NCBI GenBank assembly: GCA_947425085.1
Contig: CANDYV010000004.1
Span: 1 to 40,105 of the forward strand
Reading direction: 5' to 3'
Length of the DNA: 40,105 bases
Origin: an uncultured Candidatus Saccharibacteria bacterium
GTDB lineage: Bacteria > Patescibacteriota > Saccharimonadia > Saccharimonadales > Saccharimonadaceae
A program made the position numbers and the translations under genes. Position 1 is the first letter of the stretch. The number at the start of each line of letters is the position of its first letter. The notes beneath the pieces are model-generated. The model saw only the letters and a program-made list of their open reading frames with translations, made no database searches and was not told the origin of the DNA. Shown here in pieces: positions 15,546 to 23,622 of this stretch.

Positions 15546-16760
15546 TTATGCCTTCCGCAATTTTATTGCCGTTTTATATGCCTCGATTAACTTCTTAATC
15601 TGCACTTCCTGCAAAACTTCTTTCCGGTGCGCCAGCATCACTTCACTCATCTCTTCGACTCGCTCCGCCGGCATGTTTTCGAGCGTAATCGCCATCGCTG
15701 CCGCTTCTGGACCGCCCGCCAACACATAACTCCCCTGCGGCACAACTTCGCCCATCACCGGATCACAGAAAAACACCGGCAACCCCGTCGCCTCCGCCTC
15801 CAGCAACGTCATCCCCTGCGTATCAAAATTATACGACGCCATAATTCCAAGATGTGCCTCCGACATCCGCGCGATAATCTTCGGCCGTTTCACCGCCCCG
15901 AAAAACTTCACTTTCAAATTATGTTTCTCGGCATACTTTTTCGCCTTTTTCAGCATATTTCCATTGCCATAAATATACACGAGATACGGCCTCTTCAGCA
16001 TCGCGAGCGCCTGCAAAAACGGCATAATACGCTTTTCCTCCGACACTCGCGAGTTCCAAATCATTTTCAAAACATCCCCGTCCACCATCTTGCGCTTCTT
16101 AAACTTCTCATCAACAAGGCTCCTCGGAATCCCGTTCGACACCGCAAAGACCGGCTTCGTCACGCCATAATGTTCCAACTTCCGCGCAAAATGTTCCGAC
16201 GGCGACAAAACCACATCCGCCGCCTCCGCCTGGTTCACCATCAACTCCCACATTTTCGCCCGCGCAATCGTCGGCGCCTGGAACTTATCTCGCTTCACGC
16301 GAATCGTATGTGGCAAATATCTACCATGCATAAAACATAGAACTTTCGCCACCAAAGTCTTCCACGGATGCGAAACATTAATCGCAATCGCCATATCTTC
16401 GCGCCCATGCATCGTCTGTACTAGCGGAACCCGGAACCGCCGAGCTAGTCTCACTCCCGCCAAGCTACAACTCGCCTCATAATGCACATGCACGACGTCA
16501 AACTCACCGAACTCCGGGAACTTTTCCAAGACAAACTTCTCGACCACCCCCGGTCGTTTCGACAAGACCGCCCCGTTCACCCGTAACCATTTATGGCTCG
16601 GCACCGTCACAACGTTTTTCTCTCGCGAATCAAACCCCGGGCAAAAAACCGTCACCTCATGACCTTTGTTTTCTAGCTCATCCTTCTGCGCCTTCACCGA
16701 CGACGCAATCCCGCCATCACCCCACGGCGCATAAATATCCGTAAAAATCGCAATCCGCAT
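15546..16760 (-). CDS. GT4 family glycosyltransferase, second copy
   Basis: 404 residues, GT-B fold. Starts RIAIFTDIYAPWGDGGIASSV; HVHYEASCSLAGVRLARRF and VQTMHGREDMAI in the acceptor domain; VFAVSNGIP and IWNSRVSEEKR at the hinge; GT4 motif DTQGMTLLEAEATGLPVFF with the second Glu conserved. Related to the 11339-12628 enzyme but clearly diverged. Likely glycosylates a membrane lipid or wall precursor. The leader on the minus strand is about 30 nt, with TATAAT at 16804-16799. Confidence 0.85.
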   Translation of the reverse strand: MRIAIFTDIYAPWGDGGIASSVKAQKDELENKGHEVTVFCPGFDSREKNVVTVPSHKWLRVNGAVLSKRPGVVEKFVLEKFPEFGEFDVVHVHYEASCSLAGVRLARRFRVPLVQTMHGREDMAIAINVSHPWKTLVAKVLCFMHGRYLPHTIRVKRDKFQAPTIARAKMWELMVNQAEAADVVLSPSEHFARKLEHYGVTKPVFAVSNGIPRSLVDEKFKKRKMVDGDVLKMIWNSRVSEEKRIMPFLQALAMLKRPYLVYIYGNGNMLKKAKKYAEKHNLKVKFFGAVKRPKIIARMSEAHLGIMASYNFDTQGMTLLEAEATGLPVFFCDPVMGEVVPQGSYVLAGGPEAAAMAITLENMPAERVEEMSEVMLAHRKEVLQEVQIKKLIEAYKTAIKLRKA

Positions 16761-16798
16761 TTTTCGAACCCACTTAACTTATAACTTATTTACTATAT

Positions 16799-16804
16799 AT
16801 TATA
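16799..16804 (-). promoter_or_regulatory. -10 box of the second GT4 gene
   Basis: TATAAT on the minus strand, 38 nt before the ATG. The leader is A/T-rich (AAGTTATAAGTTAAG) with no clear Shine-Dalgarno. Confidence 0.4.
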
Positions 16805-16845
16805 TACCACTTTCGTCTTTTCTTGATAACTTTCGTGCTTATCCA

Positions 16846-16854
16846 TGCTATACT
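16846..16854 (+). promoter_or_regulatory. Extended -10 promoter of metK, leaderless
   Basis: TGC plus TATACT (16849-16854), ATG 6 nt later at 16861. Confidence 0.6.
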
Positions 16855-16860
16855 GGGGTC

Positions 16861-17916
16861 ATGAATACTCACACAACTTCCCAAGGTATAACAACTTATC
16901 GCACCGCCGAGAGCGTCTCGCCCGGTCATCCCGACAAACTCTGCGACCAGATTTCTGACGCCGTACTCGACGCCTATTTCGCGGAAGATCCGAAATCTCG
17001 CGTCGCCGTCGAAGTTTGCGGCGGGCATGGCCAAGTCTTCGTCACCGGCGAAGTCACCTCGACCGCGAAAAATGTCGACATAGAGAAAATCGTCCATCGT
17101 CTCGCTGGCGACGACATGAAAGTCATGTCGAATCTCGTCAAACAAAGTCCCGAAATCGCCCAAGGCGTCGACACCGGCGGCGCTGGCGACCAGGGAATCA
17201 TGATCGGCTACGCCTGCGACGAGACCCCCGAGCTACTACCCCGCGAAGTCGTCCTCTCTCGCCGCCTCAACCAATATATCTACGAAAAACATCCTTACGA
17301 CGGCAAAACCCAAGTCACCTTAAAACTCCAAGATGACGGGACTTACGAGCTCGACTCCGTCGTCGCCAGTTTCCAAAATGTCTCCCGTGCCGAGCTTGAC
17401 AAACTCGTTCGCGAATTCATCAAAAACGAAAAACTTCCCGGCGATCCAGAACTACATTTGAACCCTGCTGGCGATTGGAACCAAGGCGGTTTCGAAGCCG
17501 ACACCGGACTCACCGGCCGCAAACTTATCGTCGACAATTACGGTCCGCGCATCCCCATTGGTGGCGGCGCTTTCTCCGGCAAAGATCCGTCCAAAGTCGA
17601 CCGCTCCGCCGCCTACATGGCGCGCCGCATTGCCGTCGATTATCTTCGCGCTAGAGGAGCTCATGAAGTCTTCGTCCGCCTCGCCTACGCTATCGGCCAC
17701 GACCAGCCGCTCGAGCGCACCGTCATCGTCGATGGCGTCGCCGAACAAATCCCACTCATCGACAATCCAAAACCCTCTGACAACGAAAACGGCATTATCA
17801 CCGGCTACAATCTCACTCCGCGCGGCATCATCGAATACCTCGACTTGCTCCGCCCGATCTACGAACCCTCCGCCCGTTACGGCCATTTCGGCGAAGGTTT
17901 CGACTGGGATAAATAA
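16861..17916 (+). CDS. metK: S-adenosylmethionine synthetase
   Basis: Makes S-adenosylmethionine from methionine and ATP. 351 aa, shorter than the 384-residue E. coli enzyme. Motifs: SVSPGHPDKLCDQISDAVLD (N-terminal His/Asp metal and phosphate site), the ATP signature GAGDQG, DGKTQVTLKL, and GGGAFSGKDPSKVDRSAAY with the catalytic Lys/Asp. IGHDQPLERTVIVDG follows. The start is the ATG directly downstream of the -10 box, so the message is leaderless. Convergent with the next gene, with a terminator hairpin lying in the 3' end of that gene. Confidence 0.96.
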   Translation: MNTHTTSQGITTYRTAESVSPGHPDKLCDQISDAVLDAYFAEDPKSRVAVEVCGGHGQVFVTGEVTSTAKNVDIEKIVHRLAGDDMKVMSNLVKQSPEIAQGVDTGGAGDQGIMIGYACDETPELLPREVVLSRRLNQYIYEKHPYDGKTQVTLKLQDDGTYELDSVVASFQNVSRAELDKLVREFIKNEKLPGDPELHLNPAGDWNQGGFEADTGLTGRKLIVDNYGPRIPIGGGAFSGKDPSKVDRSAAYMARRIAVDYLRARGAHEVFVRLAYAIGHDQPLERTVIVDGVAEQIPLIDNPKPSDNENGIITGYNLTPRGIIEYLDLLRPIYEPSARYGHFGEGFDWDK

Positions 17917-17930
17917 CTAATACTATAACG

Positions 17931-18521
17931 CTACTTGCGACGCGTCTTCTTCAGGGCGCGTCGTTTTGCTTTCCGCTGTTTTCTCGGCGCATAGGCTTCA
18001 TAGCCATACTGCCCTGTAATCGGATCCTTGAACAAGAAATTATTATGTAGAGGAAATCTCGTCAATAATAAATACGCCGCAATCACAATCACGCTCACGA
18101 CAATACTAATTATCGCCCCAATCGCGCCAACCGGCTGAGTATTCAATATCGCCACAAATAGTAAAGTACTCAAAAACGCCGCCACGACAAACGAGCTAAT
18201 ATCCACCGGCAATATTGGTCGCTTCGTAAAGCTCGTATAACCATAGAAAATTATCGGAATCACCACAATCGGCACCAGAAACGACATACTCCTCGCCACC
18301 CAATAATTCGGATTACCGCCCAACCACCAAATGTCCACCAATGTACAGACAAAAATTGCCGACAAGGCCAGCTTAATATGTTCCCAAGTGCTCTCATTTA
18401 CCGCCGAAAATACCGCCACGAACTTATTCTTTCCGCTCCACTCATAAGTAAAATGTAGCAAAGAACCGACCAGCGTAATCGCCAATGTCTCACATATTAA
18501 TATTATCGTCGTTTGATCCAT
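17931..18521 (-). CDS. DUF6512-like integral membrane protein
   Basis: 196 residues with about six membrane helices. The segment GSLLHFTYEWSGKNKF followed by AVNESTWEHIKLAL is what I associate with the DUF6512 family; function unknown. The C-terminal 20 residues are very basic (RKQRKAKRRALKKTRRK) and encoded by the same DNA that forms the metK terminator hairpin. AGAAAAGG precedes the ATG. Separated from the GntR operon by an AT-rich gap. Confidence 0.6.
   Translation of the reverse strand: MDQTTIILICETLAITLVGSLLHFTYEWSGKNKFVAVFSAVNESTWEHIKLALSAIFVCTLVDIWWLGGNPNYWVARSMSFLVPIVVIPIIFYGYTSFTKRPILPVDISSFVVAAFLSTLLFVAILNTQPVGAIGAIISIVVSVIVIAAYLLLTRFPLHNNFLFKDPITGQYGYEAYAPRKQRKAKRRALKKTRRK
17938..17967 (+). 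terminator. metK terminator inside the 3' end of the convergent gene
   Basis: CGACGCG / CGCGTCG, a 7-bp GC-rich stem followed by TTTT on the plus strand. Confidence 0.6.
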
Positions 18522-18812
18522 TTAATGCCTTTTCTATTTTTACGCTTTTTATTTACTTAACTTTTCTTAATTATAACATTTCACATCACATAATAAACTT
18601 TTCGATCCAAAAATCTTAAAAATTATCGAAAAAAGTCGAAAAAACACTCCGAAAAAATTTTTTATTTATTTTTCACGGTACTTTGTCAAGTTTTTCGACC
18701 CAAGATTTTTTGTGTTTTTTAATTATTTTTCGTAATTTATTTTTAATTTTTATAAAAATCCTTTCAAATTCCAACAAAATCTTGCGAAATTCAAAAATCA
18801 CCCAAAAAGTTC
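18522..18812. other. AT-rich gene-free stretch
   Basis: About 290 bases without a plausible gene, far more AT-rich than its surroundings, with repeated GTCGAAAAAA-like and T-run motifs (ATTTTTTATTTATTTTT). I see no strong hairpin or known RNA. It separates the divergent DUF6512-like and GntR units. Confidence 0.6.
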
Positions 18813-18841
18813 TTGACATTCTTACCGCCTCAAAATATCAT
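18813..18841 (+). promoter_or_regulatory. Promoter of the GntR-ABC operon
   Basis: Consensus TTGACA at 18813-18818, 17-nt spacer, TATCAT at 18836-18841. Confidence 0.65.
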
Positions 18842-18863
18842 TGTATTAGAAATATAATACAAT
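18840..18863. promoter_or_regulatory. Probable operator of the GntR repressor
   Basis: Inverted repeat ATTGTATTA-N6-TAATACAAT, perfect 9-bp arms, overlapping the end of the -10 box and the start of transcription. Its place in front of gntR and the ABC genes fits autorepression as in YtrA-type operons. Confidence 0.65.
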
Positions 18864-18882
18864 ATCACAAGGCTAGGATTCC

Positions 18883-19242
18883 ATGGATTTTCACTTCGAT
18901 AATAAACACCCAATCTACCTCCAGCTTCTCGAGCAGCTCGAGCTATACATCGCTTCTGGCCAGCTCACCCCTGGAGAAAGATTGCCTTCCGTGCGCGATT
19001 TCGCCCTCAAAGCCCAGGCCAACCCCAACACTATCCAACGCACGCTCGCTGAGCTTGAAGCGCTCGGGTTAATTTTTACGGAACGCACCAACGGTAAATT
19101 CGTCACCACCGACCAAAAACTACTCAAAAAATATCGTGAACAATTCGCCGCTGACAAAACCCAAAAATATATCCAAGACATGCACAGTTTAGGATTTGAA
19201 AACCAAGAAATTATCAATTATATAACCAAGAAAGGAGTTTAA
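18883..19242 (+). CDS. GntR-family transcriptional regulator, YtrA subfamily
   Basis: 119 aa: an N-terminal winged helix (PIYLQLLEQLELYIASGQLTPGERLPSVRDFA, then NPNTIQRTLAELEALGLI) and a short C-terminal helical tail, with no effector domain, which is the YtrA type. Such regulators repress the ABC transporter genes that follow them, usually responding to cell-envelope stress or antibiotics. It is the first gene of a gntR-ATPase-permease set spaced by 2 and 10 nt, and a palindromic operator lies at its start of transcription. Confidence 0.9.
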   Translation: MDFHFDNKHPIYLQLLEQLELYIASGQLTPGERLPSVRDFALKAQANPNTIQRTLAELEALGLIFTERTNGKFVTTDQKLLKKYREQFAADKTQKYIQDMHSLGFENQEIINYITKKGV

Positions 19243-19244
19243 AA

Positions 19245-20009
19245 ATGAAAAATCCCACCAAAAATTCGATAAAATCGCCCCGCAAATCCACGCAAGCATC
19301 ACTTGTCGTTTGTAAAAACTTATCAAAAAGTTTCGGGCGCCAAGAAGTCTTGCGAAATATCAATCTAGAAATCCCTCGTGGCAAAATCATCGGTTTGCTT
19401 GGCCAAAACGGCGCCGGCAAATCCACATTCATCAAGCTCTTAAACGATTTACTCACGCCGACTAGCGGCAGCATCCTCATCAACGGTTCGCCAATCGGCC
19501 CAGAAAGCAAACGCATTATCGCCTATCTTCCAGAACGCACATATCTCGACAAAACCTTGCTTATTCGCGACGCTCTTCAATACTTTTCCGAGTTTTACGA
19601 TAACTTCAACATCGATAAAGCGAAGAAGCTCCTTCAAGAACTCAACCTAGCTGAAGACATGCAAATCAACAAAATGAGCAAAGGCATGCAAGAAAAACTC
19701 CAGCTCATCCTCGTCATGAGTCGTGACGCCGAACTCTATATTCTCGACGAACCGCTCGGCGGCGTCGATCCTGCCACGCGTGATTACATCCTGAACACCA
19801 TCCTCACCAATTTCAAAGAAGGCGCCAGCGTCCTTATTTCCACGCACCTCATCGCCGACATTGAACGCATCCTCGACGAAGTCATTTTCGTCAACCAGGG
19901 AGAAATTACCCTTACCGAAAGCGCCGATTCTCTTTGCGCCAAACACGACGCTTCAATCGACGAAATCTTCCGCCAAACTTTCAAAAACCAAACTCACGCA
20001 TCATTATAG
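19245..20009 (+). CDS. ABC transporter ATPase (YtrB/CcmA-like)
   Basis: 254 residues. A 20-residue basic extension precedes the domain. Walker A GLLGQNGAGKST, signature MSKGMQEKL, Walker B LYILDEPLGGVDP, H-loop STH. A good AAAGGAG site lies upstream and the gene starts 2 nt after gntR. Works with the following permease; substrate unknown, likely lipid or peptide export given the YtrA-type regulator. Confidence 0.92.
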   Translation: MKNPTKNSIKSPRKSTQASLVVCKNLSKSFGRQEVLRNINLEIPRGKIIGLLGQNGAGKSTFIKLLNDLLTPTSGSILINGSPIGPESKRIIAYLPERTYLDKTLLIRDALQYFSEFYDNFNIDKAKKLLQELNLAEDMQINKMSKGMQEKLQLILVMSRDAELYILDEPLGGVDPATRDYILNTILTNFKEGASVLISTHLIADIERILDEVIFVNQGEITLTESADSLCAKHDASIDEIFRQTFKNQTHASL

Positions 20010-20019
20010 AAAGGAAATT

Positions 20020-20856
20020 ATGCTCGCCAAACTTATTAAATACGACTTAAAATATCTTCTCAAAAGTGTTGCACTTTTCGGAGGCTTACTCTTAATCTGT
20101 GCCATCCTTTTCAACATTACCGGCTACCACGAAATCATCGAACCTGGCAACGACGCATGGCTCGGATACAATAGACCCTCCATGATTATCTTTCTCCATA
20201 CCATTTTCTATAACGCTATCTTCGTTGTTGTCATCTGGCTCATCCTAAACTCCATCATGCGCATTTGGCACCGCTATCGCGCCAGTTTCTTTCTCGACGA
20301 ATCCTACCTCACTCACACTTTGCCAATCAAACGCTCAACGCTCTGGCTCGCCAAATTTCTCAGCACTGTCATTACGCTTCTTTCCGTCCTTGCGGCCATT
20401 GCTTTTAGCTTTGCCGTTTTAAGTCTTTCGCCAAACGGTAAAGATCTCATTGCCAGCTTCGGCATTTTCCCCCACAAACCAAACCCGTTCTACATCGTTT
20501 CCTACATCATCACATTCTTCACCCAACTCCTTTGTGCTACTATGTGCGGCCTCCTCGGCATCACGCTCGGCAACCGCGTTCAAAATCATCGTCTCCGCAA
20601 AAGTATCTTTTTCGGCACCGCTTTTTACATACTTTGCGGACTCACCCTAATTTGGGGCTTGCTCCTTCTCAACTTCATCCCAGACTTCCGCGCTATGATT
20701 GTCGACTTGGACGTCAATCTCTCCACTCCGTATGCCTTCGATCCAATCCTCATGATTAAGCTCCTTTCTATCGTCTTTATCATTTATTCCGCTCTCATCG
20801 CTACTATCTATTTCTCGAACCGCGCCTTACTTCAAAAAGGTATCGACGTCGACTAG
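20020..20856 (+). CDS. ABC-2 type permease
   Basis: 278 residues from the ATG at 20020, preceded by AAAGGAAA; the track ORF starts too early, within the ATPase gene. Six hydrophobic segments: VALFGGLLLICAILFNI, IFYNAIFVVVIWLILNSI, FLSTVITLLSVLAAIAFSFAV, a stretch around 165-190, GTAFYILCGLTLIWGLLLL and IKLLSIVFIIYSALIATIYF. Partner of the preceding ATPase. No terminator is evident after it. Confidence 0.85.
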   Translation: MLAKLIKYDLKYLLKSVALFGGLLLICAILFNITGYHEIIEPGNDAWLGYNRPSMIIFLHTIFYNAIFVVVIWLILNSIMRIWHRYRASFFLDESYLTHTLPIKRSTLWLAKFLSTVITLLSVLAAIAFSFAVLSLSPNGKDLIASFGIFPHKPNPFYIVSYIITFFTQLLCATMCGLLGITLGNRVQNHRLRKSIFFGTAFYILCGLTLIWGLLLLNFIPDFRAMIVDLDVNLSTPYAFDPILMIKLLSIVFIIYSALIATIYFSNRALLQKGIDVD

Positions 20857-20935
20857 TCACCTTCCCAGAAATCTCGACTAACTATCCCACAACAACCACA
20901 CAACCCATCAAAACTAAAATCAATCATCCTAACCA

Positions 20936-21072
20936 TGCTATAATTCAATTATGACCCCCCCCCAGACGCATTTTCGAACAACCTTCTCCGCCATAACCTG
21001 AACTTTTTCGTAACCCAAACATACGCCAAAAACTTCAATTTTAACTTATCTAATCCAGAAAGGGAATTATGA
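20936..21072 (+). other. Leaderless short ORF with a C9 tract, out of frame by one with a coupled 41-codon reading frame
   Basis: TGC plus TATAAT (20939-20944), then ATG at 20951 after 6 nt. The second codon begins ACCCCCCCCC, a run of nine C. As sequenced the frame stops after 16 codons (TGA 20999-21001). One extra C would open a frame of about 41 codons (ending NPEREL) that stops at 21070-21072, overlapping the next ATG as ATGA. That overlap is typical of translational coupling. The tract may be a slippage switch, a decayed gene or a sequencing error. Confidence 0.45.
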
Positions 21073-22070
21073 CAGGACTCGTCCTTGATCAAGTTTCAAA
21101 AACCTTCGCCGGCAAGAAAGTCGTCGACAAAGTCTCCCTGAAACTCGACAAACCTGGCGTCTACGGTCTCCTCGGGACCAACGGCGCCGGCAAAACCACC
21201 ACTATTCGCATGCTCCTCGGCATCATCAACAAAGATAGCGGCGAAATCACTTGGAACGGCCAAGCCGTCAATCGCAAAGACGTTAATTTCGGCTATCTCC
21301 CCGAAGAACGTGGCGTCTACCCTAAAACCAAAATCCTCGACCAACTTATCTATTTCGCCGAGCTTAAAGGCATGAACAAAGTCGACGCCGAAAAATCAAT
21401 CCGTAAATGGGCGAAGCGTCTCAAAGTCGAAGAATATCTCGAAATGCCCGCCGAAAAACTTTCCAAAGGCAACCAGCAAAAAATCCAATTCATGACCGCC
21501 ATCATCCACGATCCAGACCTCGTCGTACTCGATGAGCCATTCAGCGGCCTCGACCCCGTCAACACCACCATCCTCAAAGACATTATTATCAACCTCGTCA
21601 AAGCCGGCAAATACGTCATCATGTCTGCCCACCAAATGGCAACCATTGAAGAATTCTGTAGCGATATCCTCATCCTCAATAAAGGCAAAACCGTCCTCCA
21701 AGGCAATCTTAAAGATATTAAAGCCGCCTACCCCGCCAACCGCGTCGAAATTGACGTCGATGAAGATATTAACAAATACATCAGCCCAGCTAAATTGACA
21801 ATCTTGAACGAGAAGAATCACCAATATACCTTGCGAATTTCAAACGAAGCCGAAGCCGAAAACCTTCTCAAACAACTCGTCGAAAATCACATCAAAATCA
21901 ACCGTTTTGAAATCTTGAAGCCAACCCTGAACGACATTTTTATCGAGAAAGTCGGCGCTACGAGCGAAGCAAACATCGCCACGCCAAACACTCTAGATGA
22001 AGCGGACGCCATTCAAAACGACGCCGCGGATAACCAAACCGTAGAAGAAACAGGAGCTGAAAATGAATAA
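21069..22070 (+). CDS. ABC transporter ATPase (NatA-like)
   Basis: 333 residues. Walker A GLLGTNGAGKTT, signature LSKGNQQK, Walker B LVVLDEPFSGLDP, H-loop SAHQM. After the ATPase, the C-terminal 100 residues contain a DUF4162-like segment typical of NatA (NRFEILKPTLNDIFIEKVG), then an acidic tail. GGGAA precedes the ATG. Overlaps the next gene by 8 nt, so a two-gene exporter. Confidence 0.92.
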   Translation: MTGLVLDQVSKTFAGKKVVDKVSLKLDKPGVYGLLGTNGAGKTTTIRMLLGIINKDSGEITWNGQAVNRKDVNFGYLPEERGVYPKTKILDQLIYFAELKGMNKVDAEKSIRKWAKRLKVEEYLEMPAEKLSKGNQQKIQFMTAIIHDPDLVVLDEPFSGLDPVNTTILKDIIINLVKAGKYVIMSAHQMATIEEFCSDILILNKGKTVLQGNLKDIKAAYPANRVEIDVDEDINKYISPAKLTILNEKNHQYTLRISNEAEAENLLKQLVENHIKINRFEILKPTLNDIFIEKVGATSEANIATPNTLDEADAIQNDAADNQTVEETGAENE

Positions 22071-23292
22071 TTTTAAAGATATTTGGACCGTCGCAAAGTT
22101 CACCATGAAAGACATGGTGAGCCGCAAATCCTTCCGCATTTCTACCATAATTATACTAGTGCTCATAGTTATCGGGTTTAACATCCCTAATTTCATCAAC
22201 AGCATCAATGGTGGCGATTTTAGTGAAACAATTTTAATCTCTGACCCAGAAAATGTTTTCGACGACCAGCTCGAAACTCTCAACACGCTCGACCCTAACT
22301 ATAAATACGAACCCACGGATGACAGTTTTGACGAAATCAAATCTAAACTTGAGTCCGGCGACGCCAGCTCTGCTATTACTATCGACAAAACTTCTGACAA
22401 CGTCAAGATTACCTACATTACCGAAAATACCGCGATGCTAAACGGTTTTCCAACCGGTCTCATGGACGCTCTAAGCGCGCTCTATACTAACATCCAAATC
22501 CAAAAACTGGGCCTCACCGAGCAACAACTTGCTAGCTTAGTGCCAAACTTTGAGTTTGAGCTCCGCCAAACCGAAGACCAAACCATCGGCGGCAACATCG
22601 GCGTCATGTTAATCCTATCATGTATCCTCTTCTTCGCCATTTACTTCTGCGCCTTCCAGGTTTCCAGCTCCATCACGACCGAAAAAACTTCCAAGATCAT
22701 GGAAACTCTCGTCACCTCCACCAGTCCCCGTACTATCATCCTCGGCAAAACTATCGGTATCGGTCTCGTCGGCCTCGGACAAGTTTTGCTTTTTGCAATT
22801 ACCGCAATCATCTGCGCAAAACTCTGTCTCGACCAAGAAATCTTAAACGCTTTGCTCGACCTCTCGAACTTTACGCCTTATCTCGCTATCATTACTATCG
22901 TCTACTTTATCCTCGGCTATTTTGCCTACGCCTTGCTCTACGCATTGACCGGCTCCACCGTCAGCAAACCTGAAGACATCCAATCCGCCAACACTCCTGT
23001 CGTCATTTTAACCATGGTCGGCTTCTACCTCTCCTACTTCACCCTCACCAACCCGACCGGCGATCTTAATATTTTTGCCTCGCTTCTCCCGATTTCTTCG
23101 CCTTTCTGCATGCCGCTTCGCGTAATGATGGGACTCGCGAACGGCTGGGACGTCGCGCTGTCAATCGCCATTCTCCTTATTTTCTGCTTCATTGTTGCTC
23201 ACATCGCTATCAAGGTCTACTCCAACGCCATCCTAAATTACGGTTCCAGAATGACAATCAAAGATATCATCCGCACCTACAAACAAAAGTAA
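22063..23292 (+). CDS. ABC-2 type permease (NatB-like)
   Basis: 409 residues. TM1 near residues 26-46 (ISTIIILVLIVIGFNI), an extracytoplasmic domain of about 140 residues, then five or more membrane segments from about residue 175, with FQVSSSITTEKTSKIMETLVTSTSP, the motif typical of NatB and ABC-2 permeases. Start with AGGAG in the upstream gene. Likely exports sodium, drugs or a lipid; the substrate is not evident. A clean terminator follows. Confidence 0.9.
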   Translation: MNNFKDIWTVAKFTMKDMVSRKSFRISTIIILVLIVIGFNIPNFINSINGGDFSETILISDPENVFDDQLETLNTLDPNYKYEPTDDSFDEIKSKLESGDASSAITIDKTSDNVKITYITENTAMLNGFPTGLMDALSALYTNIQIQKLGLTEQQLASLVPNFEFELRQTEDQTIGGNIGVMLILSCILFFAIYFCAFQVSSSITTEKTSKIMETLVTSTSPRTIILGKTIGIGLVGLGQVLLFAITAIICAKLCLDQEILNALLDLSNFTPYLAIITIVYFILGYFAYALLYALTGSTVSKPEDIQSANTPVVILTMVGFYLSYFTLTNPTGDLNIFASLLPISSPFCMPLRVMMGLANGWDVALSIAILLIFCFIVAHIAIKVYSNAILNYGSRMTIKDIIRTYKQK

Positions 23293-23298
23293 AGAATG

Positions 23299-23330
23299 AA
23301 AAAAGTGGAGTCCTCAAAGCTCCACTTTTT
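23299..23330 (+). terminator. Intrinsic terminator after the ABC exporter
   Basis: AAAAAGTGGAG / CTCCACTTTTT, 11-bp stem, 9-nt loop, T run. Confidence 0.85.
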
Positions 23331-23334
23331 GCTG

Positions 23335-23340
23335 TATAAT
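23335..23340 (+). promoter_or_regulatory. -10 box of the DUF1653 gene, leaderless
   Basis: TATAAT five bases after the terminator's T run; ATG 6 nt later at 23347. Confidence 0.55.
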
Positions 23341-23346
23341 ATACTC

Positions 23347-23604
23347 ATGAACGAACTTATTATTCATGGCATTTATCGGCATTACAAAGGCGATTATTAT
23401 ATCGTTGAAAGCGTTGCGCATCACAGCGAAACCGGCGAAGAATTAGTCATCTATCGCGGACTCTACGAAAACGGCCATATGTACTGCGCTCGCCCAAAGG
23501 ACATGTTCTTGAGCGAAATCGATCCCGCCAAAATCCCCGCCGACCAACCCAAGCAAAAATATCGCTTTGAGCTTCAGGATATCAAAAGCGTCGCCAAACA
23601 CTAA
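23347..23604 (+). CDS. DUF1653 domain protein
   Basis: 85 aa starting MNELIIHGIYRHYKGDYY. The HYKGDYYIVESVAHHSETGEE then VIYRGLYENG pattern is the DUF1653 family, a small beta protein of unknown function. The start at 23347 was chosen over the longer track ORF because the upstream codons cover the terminator and -10 box. The polymerase gene follows after 18 nt and could be co-transcribed. Confidence 0.85.
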   Translation: MNELIIHGIYRHYKGDYYIVESVAHHSETGEELVIYRGLYENGHMYCARPKDMFLSEIDPAKIPADQPKQKYRFELQDIKSVAKH

Positions 23605-23622
23605 CCAACTACATCCGCGGAA

